NCBI RefSeq assembly: GCF_905220365.1
Contig: NC_061152.1
Location: 2,655,001 to 2,719,000 of the forward strand
Source of the DNA: Vanessa cardui
Lineage: Eukaryota; Arthropoda; Insecta; Lepidoptera; Nymphalidae
Length of the DNA stretch: 64,000 bases
Direction: 5' to 3'
Shown one piece after another: positions 13,301 through 22,429 of the stretch. A program made the position numbers and the translations under genes. Positions within the stretch are counted from its first letter, which is position 1. Each line of letters starts with the position of its first letter. The notes beneath the pieces are model-generated. The model was not told the origin of the DNA. It ran no database searches and saw nothing but the letters and a program-made list of their open reading frames with translations.

Positions 13301-16300
13301 TCTCGTGCTCAGCGGTGAAGGAAAACATCGTGAGGAAACCTGCATGTGATAAATTTCATAAAAATTCTGCCACATGTGTATTCCACCAACCCGCATTGGA
13401 ACAGCGTGGTGGAATATGTTCCAAACCTACTCCTCTAAGGGAGAGGAGGCCTTTAGCCCAGCAGTGGGAATTTACAGGCTATTGTTGTTTTTGTTGTTGT
13501 TGAAATACCATCCTCTGATAAATCAGTAACTATAACCTACAAACTTGAAATTTGTCAGATTCCTTATAGAGTGTACACATTCACTAAACTCAAACTCAAA
13601 CTCAACTAACTTTACTCAATGTATAATCATTACACTTACTTACTGATGGTCAAATTAAACACTACCACCGGTTCGGAAAAAGGAACACCCTGACCTGAGA
13701 AGAATCGGCGAAAGAAACTCAGCGGATATTTACTTACAATTGATTTTACTAAGGGTATAAAACGGTAGTTAGAAGTTTAAAAAAGTAAAGTATCAGCCTG
13801 TAAATTTCCCACTGCTGGGCTAATGCCTCCTCTCTCATTAGGGAGAGGGTTCGGAATATATTCCACCACGCTGTTCCAATGCGGGTTGGTGGAATACACA
13901 TGTGGCAGAATTTCGATTAAATTAGACTCACGCAGGTTTCCTCGTGATGGATTATAAACACAAATTAAGCACATATATATAGTGATGCTTGCATGTCCCC
14001 GCAATCATCGGTTAAGATGCACGCGTTATAACCACTGGGCCATCTCTCATTTAGCTAGTATTAGTATAGACATGTCTCACCTTCCTTATTTCCTTCGGTA
14101 TACTCTTAACAGCGTGTCCGATCTTCAAATGTTTCAATATAACGATGACGTTGTATGACGTATGGTCGCAGAAATGGCACTGGTACTTCAGATAGTGATC
14201 GCTCCTATGTTCCTCGAACCATCTCTGCCTTACGTACACTTCGCATATATCACACTTTTTATGTTTTGGGAGCTGAAAACAAAACATATGTTTCAACATT
14301 TTTAACTTTGCCGTTTAGTTTTTTTTTTTATGGTATAGGTTGGTGGACAAGCATATAGGCCACTTGATGGTAAGTGGTCACAATCACCCATAGAATCCGT
14401 TATAACTAGTTTTATTTCAATGTGTAATCGCGAAAATTTAAGACAACATTATGCTGTTGTTGTTGTTGTTGTTGTACATGGACGATATAGTGAAGAAACA
14501 CTGGTAATTTCAGAAGTTTCTAATGTGATGTAGTAACACAAATTCTGTAGTATATTTAGTATCAGTATTGCACCCGTGCGAAGCCGGGGTGGGTGCTAGT
14601 AAATAAAAAAAGAAATGTGCCCGAGATATCCATTTAGAACGAAGTTGCTTTCGTGATGTATTATATTAAAAAGTAAAAAAGTAACAGCCTGTAAATTTCC
14701 CACTGCTGTAAAGTATAGTTAATATTTCTTACAGCGTCATTGTCTATGGGTGATTGTGACCACTTACCATCAAGTGGCCTATATGCTTGTCCACCAACCT
14801 ATACCCAGTTTCATGTTTGTAGGTTATAGTTACTGATTTATCAGAGGATGGTATTTCAACAACAACAACAGCCTGTAAATTCCCACTGCTGGGCTAAAGG
14901 CCTCCTCTCCCTTTGAGGAGAAGGTTTGGAACATATTCCACCACGCTGTTCCAATGCGGGTTGGTGGAATACACATGTGGCAGAATTTCTATGAAATCTG
15001 TCACATGCAGGTTTCCTCACGATGTTTTCCTTCACCGCTGAGCACGAGATGAATTATAAAGACAAATTAAGCACATGAATCAGCGGTGCTTGCCTGGGTT
15101 TGAACCCGCAATCATCGGTTAAGATGCACGCGTTCTAACCACTGGGCCATCTCGACTCTTACAAAAACCTTCCTCTCGAATCGCTCTATATATTAAAAAA
15201 AAAACGCATCAAAATCCGTTGCGTAATTTCAAAGATCTAAGCATACATAGGGACAGACAAAGCCACTTTGTTTTATACTGTGTAATGATTCATTAAGATA
15301 TATTTGTGATAGTTACCTTTTTATGAGCCTCTTTTATATGCGCCTGGCATTCCATTTCATCCCTATACACCTCTATACACGTATCGCACTTAAAAGAAGC
15401 GTCAACAAAACTCGGCACAGACTTTCTATCCAGCAAACTCTGTTTCAATTCTCGTTCATTCATTTTAATCGTTGTATAATTAATATTTTCCTCGACTATA
15501 ATCTTTTCTATTCTATTTTTATTTCTATCTATTAACATATCAACTTCATTTTCTAGTGCTGTACTTTTATAATCATCATTACATTCAGATCCAAATAACA
15601 AATCTTTATAATCTTGTTCTTGATCTGAGTCGTTAATCATCTCTGGAAAGACTAGGAACTCAGCATCATTTTCACTTTTAACTGAGTCACAATCTTCATC
15701 TTTAGTATCACTTGTAAAATATTCATAGTCGTATGAATTTTGATGGCTATTTGACAAATTAGATAGGCAGTAGCTCTGGTTCTTCTGTAATTGTAAAGAA
15801 CATTAAATTAGGTCGAATGAAAGAACTGTAGTTGGTGGTAGGGCTTTGTGCAAGCCCGTCTGGGTAGGTACCACCCACTCAACAGTTATTCTACCGCCAA
15901 ATAACAGTACTCAGTATTGTTGTGTTCCGGTTTGAAGGGTGAGTGAGCCAGTGTAACTACAGGCACAAGGGACATAACATCTTAGTTCCCAAGGTTGGTG
16001 GCGCATTAACAATTTAAGGAATAGTTAATATTTCTTACAGCTTCATTGTCTATGGGTGATGGTGACCACTTACCATCAGGTGTCCCATATGCTCGTCCGC
16101 CAACCTATTCCATAAAATAAAATGTAAATGGTAGTCAAGTAATATTATTTTATATTACAAAATTTTACACCCACAAGGTGATATAAAGGGAGTAAAAGTA
16201 GCCGTCGTGACCCTGGGCTCAAACTACATGCAAAGTTCATTTGAAATTGGTTCAGTGGATTATTATTCGATACAAGATATCATAGATGATAAAAAAGCGT

Positions 16301-19300
16301 GCAGTTAATACCTGTTGACTTCTAGGCAAGATATATTAATTTAAATAATTGTATTTAACTAACTTGACTTTGTATTTTTTAAATGTTGAAAAAGAGTAAC
16401 AACTGAGTTTCGAACCGGTACTTCTCGGTAGAATCTACTTTCCGAACCGGTGGTAGCTTCACTTAATTGTTAAATGACGATTCAAAAGTACTTGTGAAAG
16501 CCTACTTGAATAAAGTTTGTTTTGATTTTGAAATGTGAAGAGGTAGATTCGTTTTGCATTTATAATATTTGTAATATTGATCAAATAACATAGATGGGTT
16601 ATTAGCAAGTCATTTGAAACTTGTAAATTTAAGGTTTGTTCATATTTTGTCCCCCTGGCTATTGGAATAAACTATATCTATAGTTATGATGGCCCAGTGG
16701 TTGATCGCGTACATGTCAACCGTTCTTGCGGATTCAAACCCATTTTTTATGTGTATATAATTCATCTCATGCTCAGCCGTGAAGAAAAACATATGTGGAA
16801 ACCTGCATGTGTCTCTTTCCACTGAAATTCTGACACATATGACTCACTAATCTGCATTGGAGCAATGTATTGGAATATGCTCCTAGCCTTCTCTTCAAAG
16901 GGAGAGGAGCTCATAAGTGGGAAATGGACAGACTGTTACAATACTATTTCTATAGTTTATAATCACATCTAAAAATCGCATCTAACCGTCCAATTAGGTA
17001 TATAAATGTTAAAAATATTATTATGGTCAATAGCCCATTGGTTGAAAAAGGCTATAAATCAATAAAAATATACTTTACTCAAGGTGACTCTTACAAGCAC
17101 TTTGAATTATCATTTTACATATTTACATTAAACTTAAATCTACTTCCAGTTTTGTATATAGATTCTATTGAGGTTGATTGGTAACAAACTCTATAGTTAC
17201 CCTCAATCTATAATAACTATATATAGTATATAAGTTTCTATAGCCTGTCTGTTTGTGAGGACTGTCAAATTTTAGATTTAAAGCTATGGTATATTAATAA
17301 GGCATCAAAAAAAATTGAACATAACCAACTCTCTGAGTAAATAATTTAAAAGAACATTTCCGAGTTTGTCATTCTTTCGCAGGTTCTTCTCAGGTCAGGG
17401 TATTTTTATTTTCCGAACCGGTGGTAGTGTTTCAATTGACCATCAATAAGAAAGTGTAATGCTTCTATATTGAATAAAGTTATTTGAGTTTGAGTTTGTG
17501 TAATTTCCAGGTATGTAGTGTTTATTTCTGACCCTTTGGTCCATTTGTAACTATGATAATCAAAAACTGTCTTGTTAGGCATTATAACACTTCTATATTT
17601 AATATAAATTAATATTTCACTAACAATATCTCATTGCAGACTACTACAGTAACTTCTATTCCCCTGTATTGTGTTAACAGATGTCTGTAGACACATTTTA
17701 TCACTGTACTAAGATATAGTTTTATTTTTCATTTGTGGTTTTATATATTAGATTTTTGTATTAGGTCTTATGATTTTTCTTTAATATATTTTTTTAATTA
17801 TTATTTAAACTCAACAGGTAGACAATAAGTTTTATTGTTTTCTTTATGTGAATGTTGTGTACATCTGTAATTGTCACTCATATCAGCTGGGTGATTCCCA
17901 AACCCATTTTTCGATTCCATATGTGGGATTTCTAATGAAAACTCTATTTGGCATTCAGCAAACTCGAATTAAATCTACACTAGCGCCGTTTTGTGAGATT
18001 GAAAGTAAAACGAACTAATTTCAGTGAGAACTGTATTATTTGACATTATTTGGCATTCTGTAACTCGATTTCGAAATTAAAAAATGAAACTAATCTCGGC
18101 TAAATACGTCAAATTAAAAGTAGATCAAAGGTGGCGGAAGGCTCAAGCGAAAACTGTTAATCAATGTGATCTATTAATAATGTATCTTCGGACCAAATAA
18201 AACTACCTTGGCATGATATTATCACTCGGAGAATTTATCCTAACGTAAGCATATATAAGTAGATCTTACTTTTAATCATTAAGAAAATGAAGTCATATTT
18301 AGCTAGAAGCTACGAATTACTAATAATTCATTGTTAATTAAGATCTAATAATATATAGAAAATTATCAAAAACCTTTATTAAGCCGTAAAGGCCTTCATC
18401 TGAGGTTTACAATTTTACAGTTTTTCTTTAACATATAATAATGCTGATTATTATATTAAGGGTATTAGTTCCTTCTAATTAACATAATTATAAATTTATT
18501 ATCATTCTATTTCAGATGGATGGCATACATTCATATAAGGCTACAGCTAAGTCATTAATATCTTACTAGAAAATATACATACATATATAAAGCATAAGTA
18601 AACAGATATAATTTACTACAACCAGATACCATACAAACTACATGGACAAATTGATGCTACATGGTAAAGATTTAAGAACAATAAGTAGATACTTGAATTG
18701 AATTTCAATTTCTTTTCAAATTTAAGAAGCTGAATTCCTGCATACTGTTGTGTCTGACATATACTTGGATATTTAATAATAATCAAACAAAAAATATATT
18801 ACATGTATTTCAAGTTAGTGGAATATACTAAATCTTAAAGGAAAAGACAAAATAAGAAATTCTGATAAAATGCAACTAGTATTTAAAACATGAATAAGTG
18901 TCTAGTTAATTAGAAAAAATAAATTAGTATAGACATTGCAAATATTTTAACTATTTAATAAAATAAAGTGTTATAAATTATTAAATGTTAGATAATGTAC
19001 ACTATTGTATTAATGTTATTTAAAATAAAAATAACTTATTAAATGAATATATACCAATTAGGTATGTTTGTATTTCAATTATTTATTTAAATTAAGTGTA
19101 ATGAATTATTAAATGTCAGTTACTTTACTAATTGTAATATCTAATTGTAATATTTTGTTTATTTTAAGACCAGTGTAATAAACAGATACTTTAATGATAA
19201 TAATTTGTATTTCTATTTTTACAAAAACTGTATTTCATAAATAACAAAACAACACAATGTGTATAATTTTTTAATGTTTCATATTCAAATCCCAAATATG

Positions 19301-21402
19301 TTTTCCTCTCTCGTTAAAATATGGATCATTTTGTGTAGAAATGAAAGAATATATAGATGCTATTCCTGTATTATCACATGTTTTTCTGCCATGCTGGTAT
19401 GCTGTGAGCATCAATGGTATCACTAAAATAAATAAAATAGTATTAAAAACACATTAATTATATTACAAAGAAGCTGAAAAATAACATACATATGTGAATT
19501 GTATTACATACTAAATTATATACATTATTTACTGAATGTCTGAACATTTGTCTGAATCAACCAAATTAGACTTAAATAATTACTCAAACTAGTAGTTGTA
19601 TATTTCATTGTTTGTATATTATGTAGTACAACTTTTAGAAGTAGCACCTTCAGGATGCTTTCTAATTAAGTTGAGAACTTATTAACACAGTTAATATACA
19701 TAGGCATATATTTAATGACCAGCGTTTATAACGTAAAAAATATATAATTAAATTTTTGGGATTATTGTATTCCGAACATAGAAAATAAATAGGTATGTAG
19801 GTACTTACTTCATCATCAGAATTCCATAATAAATGTAAACGGTAGTGATTAAAACTAGTTACGGATAAACTTGCGATTCAATTAAATTCTTTGTTTAATT
19901 TAATAGCAATTTACTATATTTACTTGATATGTTATTATTAAATATTAATATTAAACATTTATGTTGACATTTATACTTTTTTTGACAAAATTTTACGCAA
20001 AGGTAATCTGTCTTCAGACAGATATTAATAAAATGTTTCTGATTTTGCGTTATAAATTATTTTAAACTATAAAATAAATTATATATAATATATTTAGCAT
20101 GAATCATGATGTCATTTATTTTTCAAATCCTTAGTTTGTTAGAAATTTCTAATTGGGAATGTTTTTTAAAAAATCGGTAATTGAAGTGGTTGCACTAGCA
20201 TCTCGCTTCACAGTTTTCGCTTCACTTGATTTGACTTATCGTTGCGGAATACCAAATATTTTTCCATCCAAGGTCGTTTCGATATGAGTTAAGAAATGAA
20301 AACTGTTTCAAATCGTAATGTGGTTTTTGCAGAATCGCACGGCTGGTCCTAATTTTTTTCTGTTTTATCTGTTATTTATAAGTGCTGAATATGTGTGATG
20401 TTGATGTACCTTTTAAACAATTAATTAAATCTCTTTCCGTTTAATCATATTAATATTATAAATGTGACAGAAACTCTGTCCGTCTGTCGCTCTTTTACGA
20501 ACAAAACTATTAACCTCATTTGATAAGGATTGAAGTAAACTTCAACTTTAAGGAAGGACATTGGCTATGTTTTTTGACGACCAAACGCCAAAACACAAGG
20601 AAACTGTGGACGACAACTTATTAATTATAAATGCTTACACAACTCACGTTAGTACCATTAATTATATTATCCATGTGTTTCTGAGAAATGCCGGCCTGAT
20701 CTCTGAACTCGCACAGACGTTTCAACAACGCTCTGCACTCCCAACAAATATGCAGATCAGCTGTTTCCTTGTAGCATAGTAACTAAAAGAAATAATATTT
20801 CAAATATATTTTTTTTTAAGAATAACAATATATAACATTACAGTGTTGTAAGCACAGATTATACATTATTCAGTTTAAATAACTTTAAAAAGGGAATCAA
20901 AACACCTTTGCTAGTGTCAAATAGACCAAAATATATTTGTAATACATTGGTAGACTGATAAGTAGGCCACTTTATAGTGAGAAGTCACCGCTGCCCATTA
21001 ACACTGGGTCTGTAGGAATGATTTATCATCCTATACATCTTATCCGAAGATGTTGTATCCCTTGTGCTTGTACACTAGCTCAGTCAGCCTCCAAGCTAGA
21101 TCACAACATAAAAATTAAACTTATTGAAGGAAACAGCTTTCACGAAGCCCTGTGAAATAGATAACGTCCAATATTCTATTTAGTTTACGCGAATTTTAAT
21201 TTAAGTTAATTTGTTTATGTGTGTTTGTAAGTAAATAAATAAACCTGTTAGTATTCACCTCATAAGCTTCCGAGTCACATGAAAGTAGAAAAAACAAATT
21301 GTTTATACCGTCATCGACGCTACAAAGTCGTTTTAACTTTCGATCTACACTTAAACAAGTACAGCAAATATCCTTTACAGTTATTTTCAAGGATTCCTCC
21401 AT
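1396..21402 (-). CDS. ZAD-A: ZAD and C2H2 zinc-finger protein, 10 exons, 586 aa
   Basis: Probable nuclear DNA-binding protein; target unknown. Exons in transcript order: 21402-21259, 20782-20648, 15784-15317, 14272-14081, 12504-12389, 10266-10153, 8361-8158, 6410-6299, 5385-5272, 1557-1396. Every junction is AG/GT and the sum (1761 nt) stays in one frame to TGA. The ZAD (residues about 12-85) has its cysteine pairs at C13/C16 and C61/C64. Exon 3 is an acidic linker ending in finger 1. Exon 4 carries fingers 2-3, exons 5/6 finger 4, 6/7 finger 5, exon 7 fingers 6-7, exon 8 finger 8, 8/9 finger 9, 9/10 finger 10 and exon 10 finger 11. Only the last linker (HTGDKP) is of the classical type. ZAD proteins usually dimerise through the ZAD and are an expanded transcription-factor class in insects. 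It is the most diverged of the three paralogues here. The first ATG precedes the ZAD by 12 codons, as in B and C. Introns are full of repeats. UTRs were not determined. Confidence 0.87.
1612..2220. mobile_element. Non-autonomous DNA transposon with GGGGCCGT termini
   Basis: Ends TAGGGGCCGTTAATATATTA and, inverted, TAAGGGGCCGTCCATAAATG, both followed by ACGTCA-type sequence. Contains poly-G tracts and an RTE tail. It lies 55 bases upstream (gene sense) of ZAD-A exon 10 and is absent from the antisense copy of that exon. Confidence 0.65.
1926..2110 (+). mobile_element. RTE-like tail
   Basis: CATCAAAATCCGTTGCGTAG followed by AGCATACATAGGGACAGACA. Nested in the TIR element at 1612-2220. Confidence 0.6.
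2351..4355 (-). mobile_element. 5'-truncated LINE with long reverse-transcriptase frame (CR1/Jockey group, Daphne-like)
   Basis: The minus-strand frame to 2577 encodes reverse transcriptase: NNYRPISILPTLSKIFEKI, LSKAFDCV, GVPQGSILGPFLF and the catalytic FADD box, followed by a thumb and C-terminal region. The endonuclease is missing. The 3' end is a run of TTTGAG repeats, about 230 bases past the stop. Imperfect 8-bp duplications (TTTTGTCA at 2343-2350, TTTTATCA at 4356-4363) bound it, and the inverted copy of this locus at 10480-10622 lacks it. The frame remains open upstream to an ATG at 4484, but that part is flanking R3 and host DNA. Confidence 0.85.
4432..4703 (+). mobile_element. R3 element (270-bp, poly(A)-ended repeat)
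   Basis: Starts TTGGTGGTAGGGCTTTGTGC and ends with CCATAAAA. No protein and no clear A/B boxes; possibly a LINE-tail-derived SINE. Copies start at the same base, so this is a discrete element. Confidence 0.8.
4941..5236 (-). mobile_element. SINE-1, full length
   Basis: A and B boxes and tail present. Its 5' end is about 30 bases from the ZAD-A exon 9 donor. Confidence 0.88.
5759..6099 (+). mobile_element. MITE-A, TA-flanked, full length
   Basis: Inverted ends of about 45 bases start GTACGACA-AACTTAGATGT and contain GCATCGGCAAAATTC; flanked by TA. Internal GC-rich block CGACGAATGGCGTCGAGTGG. Probably Tc1/mariner-type non-autonomous. Confidence 0.8.
6465..6752 (+). mobile_element. SINE-1, subfamily with TTACTTTACTT tail
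   Basis: A box TGCCCCAGTGG. Tail GGCTGTTACTTTACTTT instead of the GTT repeat, the same tail type as at 13781, 14674, 24777, 28375 and 47668. Confidence 0.85.
7020..8151 (-). repeat. Tandem array built from the 3' end of ZAD-A exon 7 and its donor
   Basis: Roughly nine full and partial units of about 90-140 bases lie directly downstream (gene sense) of exon 7. Each full unit starts with the exon-7 sequence coding for HHLKFTKTHAGNDAFR, then the donor (G/GTGAGG type) and about 90 bases of intron rich in CTCTCTTTCTCTCACACA. Unit starts are near 7027, 7201, 7293, 7432, 7541, 7681, 7802, 7942 and 8064, then the true exon edge at 8158. Several units have lost the middle of the exon part. The array therefore carries many potential 5' splice sites for one exon. 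Confidence 0.9.
8375..8915 (-). mobile_element. SINE-2 (tRNA-derived), split by SINE-1
   Basis: Pieces 8375-8456 and 8742-8915. The family has a B box of the type GGTTCGATTCCCGGC and the tail ACATTGGGATCAGAGTAATG. The tail ends about 14 bases upstream of the ZAD-A exon 7 acceptor. Confidence 0.75.
8457..8738 (-). mobile_element. SINE-1 inserted in a SINE-2
   Basis: GATCAGAAGTAA-type flanks on both sides show insertion into the SINE-2 of ZAD-A intron 6. Confidence 0.85.
9820..10109 (-). mobile_element. R3 element
   Basis: Full length, poly-T at its left end, ending just before the ZAD-A exon 6 donor side. Confidence 0.8.
10289..10470 (-). mobile_element. SINE-2
   Basis: B box region CGGCCGGGAATCGAACCCGG on the plus strand. 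Ends near the ZAD-A exon 6 acceptor. Confidence 0.8.
10623..10800 (-). mobile_element. SINE-2 within the inverted duplicate of ZAD-A exon 10
   Basis: Truncated 5' part. Only the SINE-2 tail remains at the matching place in the original locus (about 2220-2235), next to the TIR element. Confidence 0.75.
10854..11039 (+). pseudogene. Antisense duplicate of ZAD-A exon 10 inside ZAD-A intron 5
   Basis: This plus-strand copy begins after a good acceptor (TTGCTTTCAG) and reads DTTALREHEPIHTGDKPLSC before finger 11, with all zinc ligands kept. About nine bases differ from the minus-strand original (1557-1396) over the first 126 bases, giving S/P, K/E, I/V and K/E changes plus silent ones. Homology stops after the AHE codons near 10980. 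The frame then continues through unrelated sequence into a SINE-2 and stops at TAG 11037-11039, so the C-terminus differs from the original. It lies on the strand opposite to its host gene. It may be a dead copy or an alternative terminal exon reachable only by trans-splicing. Confidence 0.85.
11013..11137 (-). mobile_element. SINE-2, 5' half
   Basis: Promoter half only (GGAGTGGCGTACCCATGAAA). Supplies the stop codon of the antisense exon 10 copy. Confidence 0.75.
11360..11590. repeat. Dispersed repeat shared with 39530-39790
   Basis: CCAAACGCGAAGACGACCAG, TGCACTAGTCGCCTTCG and AAAGAGTTGCCAAATT match, in inverted order, the block at 39530-39790. Also contains a CA microsatellite. Family unknown. 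Confidence 0.55.
11647..11922 (+). mobile_element. R3 element
   Basis: Full length with a small deletion after GGTAGGTACCAC. Confidence 0.8.
12015..12355 (+). mobile_element. MITE-A
   Basis: Same family. Its right end lies about 35 bases from the ZAD-A exon 5 donor. Confidence 0.8.
12609..13071 (+). mobile_element. MITE-B, full length (about 450 bp)
   Basis: Inverted ends AATAGGCTATTTGAC / GTCAAATAGCCTATT. Contains GTTTGTCACGTGACACAAAA and GTGACGTCACCGACC palindromes. Confidence 0.82.
13200..13503 (+). mobile_element. SINE-1, full length (left arm of inverted repeat)
   Basis: Complete with GTT tail. Its 3' flank recurs inverted at 14807-14860. Confidence 0.88.
13590..13735 (-). mobile_element. 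3' tail of the Daphne-like LINE
   Basis: Contains CACTACCACCGGTTCGGAAA, the CTGACCTGAGAAGAA block and CAAACTCAAACTCAA, as in the 3' end of the LINE at 2351. Confidence 0.75.
13781..14048 (-). mobile_element. SINE-1
   Basis: Internal deletion around the region before the B box. Its 5' end reaches to within about 35 bases of the ZAD-A exon 4 donor. Confidence 0.85.
14322..14394 (-). mobile_element. R3 fragment (inner inverted-repeat arm)
   Basis: Shares private variants (AAGCATATAGGCCACTTGAT) with the inverted fragment at 14713-14805. Confidence 0.75.
14674..14712 (-). mobile_element. SINE-1 tail fragment fused to R3
   Basis: Only GTAACAGCCTGTAAATTTCC and a few bases remain, joined abruptly to R3 sequence. 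Confidence 0.6.
14713..14805 (+). mobile_element. R3 fragment (inner inverted-repeat arm)
   Basis: Partner of the 14322 fragment. Confidence 0.75.
14860..15160 (-). mobile_element. SINE-1, full length (right arm of inverted repeat)
   Basis: Complete. Carries the same non-SINE flank as the copy at 13200 in inverted order. Confidence 0.88.
15165..15290 (+). mobile_element. RTE-like tail
   Basis: Same sequence block as at 1926 (CATCAAAATCCGTTGCGTAA), a few bases from the ZAD-A exon 3 donor. Confidence 0.6.
15832..16116 (+). mobile_element. R3 element
   Basis: Full length, about 50 bases upstream (gene sense) of ZAD-A exon 3. Confidence 0.8.
16260..16530 (+). mobile_element. CR1-like LINE 3' end
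   Basis: Shares about 250 bases with 29015-29275, including TTCCGAACCGGTGGTAGCTT and CTTGAATAAAGTTTGTTTTG. Confidence 0.65.
16687..16942 (+). mobile_element. SINE-1, strongly diverged
   Basis: GATGGCCCAGTGGTTGATCG A box and a recognisable body; an old copy. Confidence 0.7.
17372..17507 (+). mobile_element. 3' tail of the Daphne-like LINE
   Basis: TTCTTCTCAGGTCAGGGTAT to AGTTTGAGTTTG, same family, plus orientation, in ZAD-A intron 2. Confidence 0.75.
17520..19260. other. AT-rich intron sequence of ZAD-A, nothing recognised
   Basis: No frame with splice sites, no repeat family seen elsewhere in the window. Confidence 0.5.
19271..19422 (-). CDS. Unassigned small coding exon in ZAD-A intron 2
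   Basis: On the minus strand an acceptor (TTATTTTAG) is followed by an open frame of about 50 codons, reading IPLMLTAYQHGRKTCDNTGI and onward, to TAA at 19273-19271. A possible leader exon ends at 19809 with a GTAAGT donor. Joining it would create an ATG across the junction (A/TG), giving a 50-residue product, because the leader itself has stops in that frame. The composition looks protein-like, but I do not recognise the family. It lies on the same strand as ZAD-A but breaks no ZAD exon, so it is either a small nested gene or chance. Confidence 0.4.
19809..19850 (-). other. Possible non-coding leader exon before the 19271-19422 exon
   Basis: The minus strand has GTAAGT at 19808-19803, the best donor for several hundred bases upstream of the orphan exon. 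Its 5' limit is unknown. One frame gives a short hydrophobic string but has no ATG, so it is better read as untranslated. Support is weak. Confidence 0.25.
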
Positions 21403-21689
21403 GTTTCATAACTTTATTATAGGTTATATTTTATTGAAATGTTGTTATTGTATTTAATAAACAATAAGCCCGCGTTCACAAACAGTGCAGTTAACCGATT
21501 ATCTGACATTTGACGTAAGACAGGGACAGACGTCAAATTTTAGATAATTTTTTTTTATAACGCGAAGGTATTTTACTGTACATCCTCGTCGTTATAGTTT
21601 ATAGAGTTTAAATAAGCGCAAAACATGCGTTATTTACGACAACACTTAGAAATATTTAAAAGTATCAGTATGTCTTTACTATGTATTAT

Positions 21690-21812
21690 GTACAAAAATC
21701 TTCCTCTGGAATCACTCTTATCTATTAAAACGCATCAAAATCCGTTGCGTAATTTTAAAGATCTAAGCATACATAGAGACAGACAGCGGTAAACGACTTT
21801 GTTTTAATATGT
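21690..21812 (+). mobile_element. RTE-like tail
   Basis: Same block, just upstream of ZAD-A exon 1 in gene sense. Further copies of this tail are at 35240-35345 (+), 52390-52500 (-) and 59330-59420 (-). Confidence 0.6.
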
Positions 21813-21924
21813 AATTATATACTTCTGAATCGTTTGTTTATTTGAAATAAACTTAATTGATATACATATACTGATATTATAAATGCGAAAGTAACTCTGA
21901 TTTCTCACGGAGAATTTTCCGAGG

Positions 21925-22217
21925 ATTTTTTTGGATTAATCCCGACCACTGAATTTCACTTTCGGACATCTCGTCAAAATTCGAAATTTACCCGCACCAC
22001 CTTGATTTCCTGTCTCGCACAACCACTGTGTAGAACCAGCTTTCGCCGGCGGTCTTTCCGAACCGATACGACATGGGAACCTTCAAAGAAAGAGCCTACT
22101 CCTTTCTTAAAGGCCGGCCGCACCTGCAAGCCCCCTGGTGTTGCAGATGTTCATGGGCGGTGGTAGTCACTTTCCATCAGGTGAGCCTCCTGCTCGTTTG
22201 CTACCTATGTCAAAAAA
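21925..22217 (+). mobile_element. Jockey LINE 3' fragment
   Basis: Matches the C-terminal and tail part of the Jockey remnant (CTTCGGACATCTCGTCAAAA, CCGAACCGATACGAC, GGTGAGCCTCCTGCTCGT) and ends in an A-rich tail. Lies in the spacer between ZAD-A and ZAD-B. Confidence 0.8.
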
Positions 22218-22429
22218 AAGACAACGCTTAAACAGCTGAACCAATTTAGATAAAATTTGATATGGAGATAGTTTTAGTCCCGGGGTAGGACAAATTATTC
22301 ATTACTTTCTTTAATTAATCCCTGGAGGGGTAAAATGGGGGTGACGGTTTTACAATAGATAATATTCTATATATAATCTATATTCATAACTTTAAAATGT
22401 CGCCAGTTACAAAATAAAACAACTCAATT

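Larger units (their letters stand above)
13200..15160. repeat. Inverted repeat enclosing ZAD-A exon 4
   Basis: The left arm (13200-13548) is a plus-strand SINE-1 plus 50 bases of flank. The right arm (14807-15160) is the reverse complement of both, including the non-SINE flank GATAAATCAGTAACTATAAC. A shorter nested pair lies inside (14326-14394 and 14738-14805, R3 sequence with shared private variants). Exon 4 (14081-14272) lies in the loop of the outer pair. Confidence 0.8.

Noticed and set aside
20561..20779. Plus-strand frame MAMFFDDQTPKHKE
   Set aside because: It overlaps minus-strand ZAD-A exon 2, which is supported by the CWEC motif, splice sites and phase.
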